A stretch of 64,000 nt of DNA from Kitasatospora acidiphila (lineage in GTDB: Bacteria; Actinomycetota; Actinomycetes; Streptomycetales; Streptomycetaceae). This document shows positions 60,762 through 64,000 of the stretch, piece after piece. The notes under the pieces are model-generated. The model did no database searches, was not told the DNA's origin, and worked only from the letters and a program-made list of their open reading frames with translations. Position 1 is the stretch's first letter; each line of letters starts with the position of its first letter. The stretch is from assembly GCF_006636205.1 (NCBI RefSeq), contig NZ_VIGB01000003.1, forward strand, positions 1,922,001 to 1,986,000. Direction: 5' to 3'. The translations under genes were made by a program, and so were the position numbers.

Positions 60762-61505
60762 TCAGAACTTCAGCGGCAGCGCCTCGAAGGAGGCCGCGAA
60801 CCGGGTGCCCAGTCGCGAGCCGTTGCCCCGGCTCATCGACTCCAGGAACTCCCGGGCGTCACCCATTTGGCCGCCCAGCCCGGCCAGGTAGGCGGCGTGC
60901 GCCTCCAGCGAGGCGACGCCGGCCTCGAAGTAGTCGGTGGTGTCAACCCCGTGCTCGCCGACCGGGGAGGCGGCGGCCCAGAGCTGGCGCACGCCGTCCC
61001 AGGGCTGGTGCCCCTCCTCCAGCAGTTCGCGGAAGACCCAGCGGTTGCCGGCGTCGCGGATCGCGTCCAGGGTGGCCCGGCCGGCGGCGATGTGGTCGGC
61101 CTGGTTGGGCACCGTGCCACCGTAGGTGTCGCGGAAGTTGGTGGTGATCACGATCTCCGGGCGGTGGCGGCGGATCAGCCGGGCGATGTCGCGGCGCAGC
61201 GGCAGCCCGTACTCCAGCACGCCGTCGGGGTGGTGCAGGAACTCCACGGTGTCCACCCCGACCAGGGCGGCCGAGGCGATCTGCTCGGCCTCGCGCAGCG
61301 GCCCGCTCTCGGCCGGGTCGATCCCGTCGATGCCGGCCTCGCCGCTGGTCACCATGGCGTAGACGACGGTCTTGCCCTGGGCGGTCCAGCGGGCCACGGC
61401 CGCCGCCGCGCCGTACTCCATGTCGTCCGGGTGGGCGACCACGGCGAGGGCGCGGTCCCAGTCCTCGTCGAGGGGCTGCAGCGGGGGCAGGGCGGGCTCG
61501 GACAT
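60762..61505 (-). CDS. PIG-L (LmbE-like) deacetylase
   Basis: A 247-residue zinc-dependent deacetylase. AVVAHPDDMEYG is the AHPDD motif with zinc-binding His and Asp, and NQADHIAAGRAT gives the second His pair region. Relatives act on N-acetylglucosaminyl groups (mycothiol MshB, mycothiol conjugate amidase Mca) and on antibiotic precursors. The length is shorter than MshB/Mca (about 290), so it belongs to the general bacterial group. ATG 61505 follows AAGGAG. Probably single. Confidence 0.9.
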   Translation of the reverse strand: MSEPALPPLQPLDEDWDRALAVVAHPDDMEYGAAAAVARWTAQGKTVVYAMVTSGEAGIDGIDPAESGPLREAEQIASAALVGVDTVEFLHHPDGVLEYGLPLRRDIARLIRRHRPEIVITTNFRDTYGGTVPNQADHIAAGRATLDAIRDAGNRWVFRELLEEGHQPWDGVRQLWAAASPVGEHGVDTTDYFEAGVASLEAHAAYLAGLGGQMGDAREFLESMSRGNGSRLGTRFAASFEALPLKF

Positions 61506-61572
61506 GACGGCACTCCTTGGATCTGATCATCTGTCAGGACCGTCATACCATCCTCCGAGCCCGCCCTGCGGC

Positions 61573-63795
61573 TCAGCGGCCGGCGGTCGGGTGCAGCTGG
61601 TGCACCGTCGCCTCCGGCTGCCCGGTGCGGTGCTGCAGCCGCTCGCCCTCGATGTCGAGGTCGGGCAGCAGCCGGGCCAACCGGCGCGGCAGCCACCAGG
61701 CGGCGTGCCGGGTGAGGGCGAGCACGGCCGGCACGAAGGTCATCCGGATCACGAAGGCGTCCAGCGCCACCCCGATCGCCAGGGCGAGGGCGATCTGCTT
61801 GAGCATCAGGCTGTCCGAGCCGAGGAACGAGGCGAACACCGCGATCATGATCAGTGCGGCGGCGGTGACCACCCGGGCGCTGTGCCGGGCGCCTTCGTGC
61901 ACCGCGCGCAGCGGCTGCCGGTGGTGCACATAGGCCTCGCGCATCCGGGAGACCAGGAACACCTCGTAGTCCATGGCCAGCCCGAAGAGCACCGCGAGCA
62001 GGATGATCGGCAGGAAGCTGCTCACCGGCCCGGCCTTGTCCACCCCGATCAGGTGGGCGAAGTGGCCCCACTGGAAGACGCCGACCGCGGCGCCGAGGGT
62101 GGCCGCGATGGAGAGCAGGAACCCGGCGGCGGCCTTCAGCGGAACCACCAGCGAGCGGAACACCAGGAGCAGCAGGAGCAGCGACAGGCCGACCACCACC
62201 GCGGCGAACGGGATCAGCGCCGCGTTGAGCTTGGCCGAGACGTCGATGCTGACGGCGGTGGTGCCGGTGACGCCGATGGTCGCGCCGGTCTGCTGGGTGA
62301 TCGTGGCGGCGTCGCCGCGGATCGCCGAGACCAGGTCCTTGGTCGACTGGTCGGCGGGGCCGCCGGTCGGGACCACCTGGATCAGCGCGGTGTGGGCGGC
62401 GGGGTTGGCGACCGGGTTGCCGACCGCGCTGACGCCGGGCAGTGCCTTGATCGAGTCGACGATCTGATGGGTGGCCGCGCTCGGGTCGGCGCTGTGCGAG
62501 GTGTCGGCCAGCACCAGCAGCGGGCCGTTGAAGCCGGGGCCGAACTCCTTGCTGATCTGGTCGTAGGCGAGGCGCTCGGAGGAGTGGGCGGGCGCGGTGC
62601 CGTTGTCGGGCAGCGCCATCCGCAGGCTGTGCGCGGGCCAGGCGAGGGCTCCGACGGCGGCCAGTACCAGGGCGATGGTGATCAGCGGGCGGCGGGTGAC
62701 CAGCCGGAACCAGCGCTCCCCGGCGTTGGCCGGGCGGCCGTCGGTGCGGGCCAGGGCCTGTTCGCGGCGCATCGCCCGGGAGCGCGGGCGGGGCTTCAGC
62801 CGGGCGCCGGCGAAGCCGAGCAGGGCGGGCAGCAGGGTGATCGCGACCAGCACGGCGATGAGGACCGCGGCGGCGGCGCTCAGGCCCATCACGGTCAGGT
62901 AGGGGATGCCGACCACGGTGAGGCCGGCCATGGCGATCACCACGGTGAGGCCGGCGAAGACCACCGCGCTGCCGGCGGTGCCGACGGCCAGTGCGGCCGA
63001 CTCTTCAGGGGTGGTGCCGTGGGCGAGTTGGGCGCGGTGCCGGCTGACGATGAAGAGCGCGTAGTCGATGCCGACCGCCAGTCCGATCATCAGGGCCAGG
63101 CTCTGCGCGGTGGACGAGATGGCGGTGACGCCGGTGAAGGCGAGCACTCCGGCGATCGCGGTGGCCACCCCGGCGATCGCGCTGAGCAGCGGCAGTCCGG
63201 CGCTGAGCAGCGAGCCGAAGGTCAGCGCCAGGACCAGCATGGCCACGCCGACCCCGATCAGGTCGCTGGCGCCCTGCTTGGCCTTGGTCTGGGCCGCGTT
63301 GCCGCCGACCTGGACGTCGAGGCCGGACTGCTGGGCGCTGTCGACCGCGGTGCGCAGCTGGTCCACCGAGCCGGACTTCAGCCCGCCCGAGGTGACCTCG
63401 TACTGCACCTGGGCGATCGCGGTGCTGCCGTCGGCGGAGACGGCGTGCGCGGCGGCCGGGTCGACCACCTTGGCCACCTGGGGCGCGGACTGGGCGGCGG
63501 TGAGCGCGGCGTGGATGGCGGCCTGCTCCGGCGGGTCGGTGACCTTGTGGCCGGCCGGGGCGGTGAAGACCACCTGGGCGCTGGTGCCGGAGAAGGCCGG
63601 GAAGTCGGTCTTCAGGCGGTCCAGCGCCTGCTGCGACTGGGAGCCGGGGATGGTGAAGGTGTCGTCGAGCTTGCCTGGGCCGCCGAAGGCGAGCATGCAG
63701 CCGACGACTGCGGCGATCGCCGCCAGCCAGAGCGCGAGGACGCGCCGTCGATGGCGGTAGGCGAGACGCCCGAGGCGGTGGAGCAGGGTCGGCAT
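61573..63795 (-). CDS. MMPL-family transporter
   Basis: A 740-residue RND-type exporter of the MMPL family, 11-12 membrane segments in two halves. Each half carries its signature: VGIDYALFIVSRHRAQL in the first and GLAMDYEVFLVSRMREAY in the second, with two large extracytoplasmic loops (about 40-180 and 390-540). Such proteins export lipids or hydrophobic drugs, driven by protons. ATG 63795 is chosen since upstream codons cover the operator. The divergent TetR gene at the window end and the paired palindromes make a drug-inducible pump likely. Confidence 0.93.
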   Translation of the reverse strand: MPTLLHRLGRLAYRHRRRVLALWLAAIAAVVGCMLAFGGPGKLDDTFTIPGSQSQQALDRLKTDFPAFSGTSAQVVFTAPAGHKVTDPPEQAAIHAALTAAQSAPQVAKVVDPAAAHAVSADGSTAIAQVQYEVTSGGLKSGSVDQLRTAVDSAQQSGLDVQVGGNAAQTKAKQGASDLIGVGVAMLVLALTFGSLLSAGLPLLSAIAGVATAIAGVLAFTGVTAISSTAQSLALMIGLAVGIDYALFIVSRHRAQLAHGTTPEESAALAVGTAGSAVVFAGLTVVIAMAGLTVVGIPYLTVMGLSAAAAVLIAVLVAITLLPALLGFAGARLKPRPRSRAMRREQALARTDGRPANAGERWFRLVTRRPLITIALVLAAVGALAWPAHSLRMALPDNGTAPAHSSERLAYDQISKEFGPGFNGPLLVLADTSHSADPSAATHQIVDSIKALPGVSAVGNPVANPAAHTALIQVVPTGGPADQSTKDLVSAIRGDAATITQQTGATIGVTGTTAVSIDVSAKLNAALIPFAAVVVGLSLLLLLLVFRSLVVPLKAAAGFLLSIAATLGAAVGVFQWGHFAHLIGVDKAGPVSSFLPIILLAVLFGLAMDYEVFLVSRMREAYVHHRQPLRAVHEGARHSARVVTAAALIMIAVFASFLGSDSLMLKQIALALAIGVALDAFVIRMTFVPAVLALTRHAAWWLPRRLARLLPDLDIEGERLQHRTGQPEATVHQLHPTAGR

Positions 63796-63829
63796 GGCGG
63801 AGGGGCTCCAGTCTGGAGGCGCGAAAAAC

Positions 63830-63869
63830 TGGCAGTCCTGCCACATTAACAAAAGTGGCAGGACTGCCA
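63830..63869. promoter_or_regulatory. Two TetR-type palindromes in a perfect 15-bp inverted repeat
   Basis: TGGCAG-TC-CTGCCA (63830-63843) and TGGCAG-GA-CTGCCA (63856-63869), each with perfect 6-bp arms. Together they form a 15-bp inverted repeat (63830-63844 and 63855-63869) around an AT-rich 10-base spacer, between the MMPL and TetR genes. Confidence 0.85.
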
Positions 63870-63913
63870 ACTTTCCGACCGGCCCTCCCGGCCGGGCCTG
63901 AGATGATCGACGG

Positions 63914-64000
63914 GTGGAGACCAGCGAAGAACCCGGACGCCGCGAACAGAACCGCCTGCGCACCCACAACGCCCTGGTGCAGGCCGCCAACCGGCTGTTC
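63914..64000 (+). CDS. TetR-family regulator, N-terminal fragment (continues beyond window)
   Basis: From GTG 63914 there are 29 codons to the end of the window: a short acidic start and then RREQNRLRTHNALVQAANRLF, the first helix of a TetR HTH. It is divergent from the MMPL transporter gene and is the likely repressor acting on the paired palindromes at 63830-63869. The rest lies outside the window. Confidence 0.82.
   Translation, partial: METSEEPGRREQNRLRTHNALVQAANRLF

Noticed and set aside
61372..63849. An 825-codon plus-strand open frame
   Set aside because: Shadow of the PIG-L and MMPL genes; low-complexity composition and no ribosome site.
1..64000. tRNA or rRNA genes
   Set aside because: No stretch showed a T-loop/anticodon arrangement or conserved rRNA sequence on reading; a dedicated covariance search would be decisive.

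Overview
The window is very GC-rich DNA with GTG/TTG starts, dense genes, LuxR/DesK two-component pairs, XRE-DUF397 loci, DUF574-type methyltransferases and many secreted proteins. This points to an actinomycete of the Streptomycetaceae (Streptomyces, Kitasatospora or close kin). I see no rRNA, tRNA or CRISPR array. The mix of narrowly distributed genes, decayed genes and two IS200/IS605-type elements suggests accessory rather than core chromosome, although murQ and general metabolic enzymes are present.

Layout. 0-2.3 kb: end of a DUF3050-like gene, a small secreted protein, murQ and an AhpD-like protein. 2.3-11 kb, minus strand: a GT2 glycosyltransferase plus two GT-C membrane glycosyltransferases in one operon, then a 1368-aa secreted quinoprotein/lectin-like protein. 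11.1-13.5 kb: membrane protein, DesK-like kinase and LuxR-type regulator. 14-15.4 kb: a secreted GH5 glycosidase. 15.6-19.1 kb: a Scr1-like XRE regulator with two DUF397 proteins, three divergent small proteins and an orphan 389-aa protein. 19.3-25.5 kb: membrane protein, frameshifted gamma-glutamyltransferase, SDR and a tail-fibre-like LTV-repeat protein. 25.6-27.4 kb: a TetR gene overlapping a HipA-like kinase gene, divergent from a small gene across a double operator. 27.5-35.1 kb: broken lipase, methyltransferase, kinase, YciI protein, large GT39 protein, a degenerate tnpA/tnpB element and a decayed sensor kinase. 35.1-43.2 kb: GlxA-type regulator, saccharopine dehydrogenase-like protein, DUF4291, HAD, GNAT, macro domain, P-loop kinase, RmlD-like SDR and a TetR/FAD-monooxygenase pair. 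43.2-47.1 kb: an RsrR-like Rrf2 regulator, divergent from an NmrA-like gene and open in frame into an ABC ATPase, followed by a frameshifted permease. 47.1-51.2 kb: a second broken tnpB, HAD, and a truncated second XRE-type locus with RsbW-like ATPase. 51.5-64 kb: panE-like, type II thioesterase, HEXXH secreted protein, M1 peptidase, a multidomain SpoIIE phosphatase, F420/NADP reductase-like protein, PIG-L deacetylase and an MMPL transporter divergent from a TetR gene.

Two themes stand out. First, regulators sit beside divergent targets with clear inverted repeats: three TetR loci each carry a pair of 14-bp or ACTATAGT-type palindromes, and GlxA, Rrf2 and the DesK/LuxR operon have single repeats. 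Second, several otherwise well-conserved genes are broken by loss of exactly one base within a G or C run. That looks either like systematic homopolymer undercalling in the assembly or like real slippage, so the pseudogene calls here should be read with that in mind.
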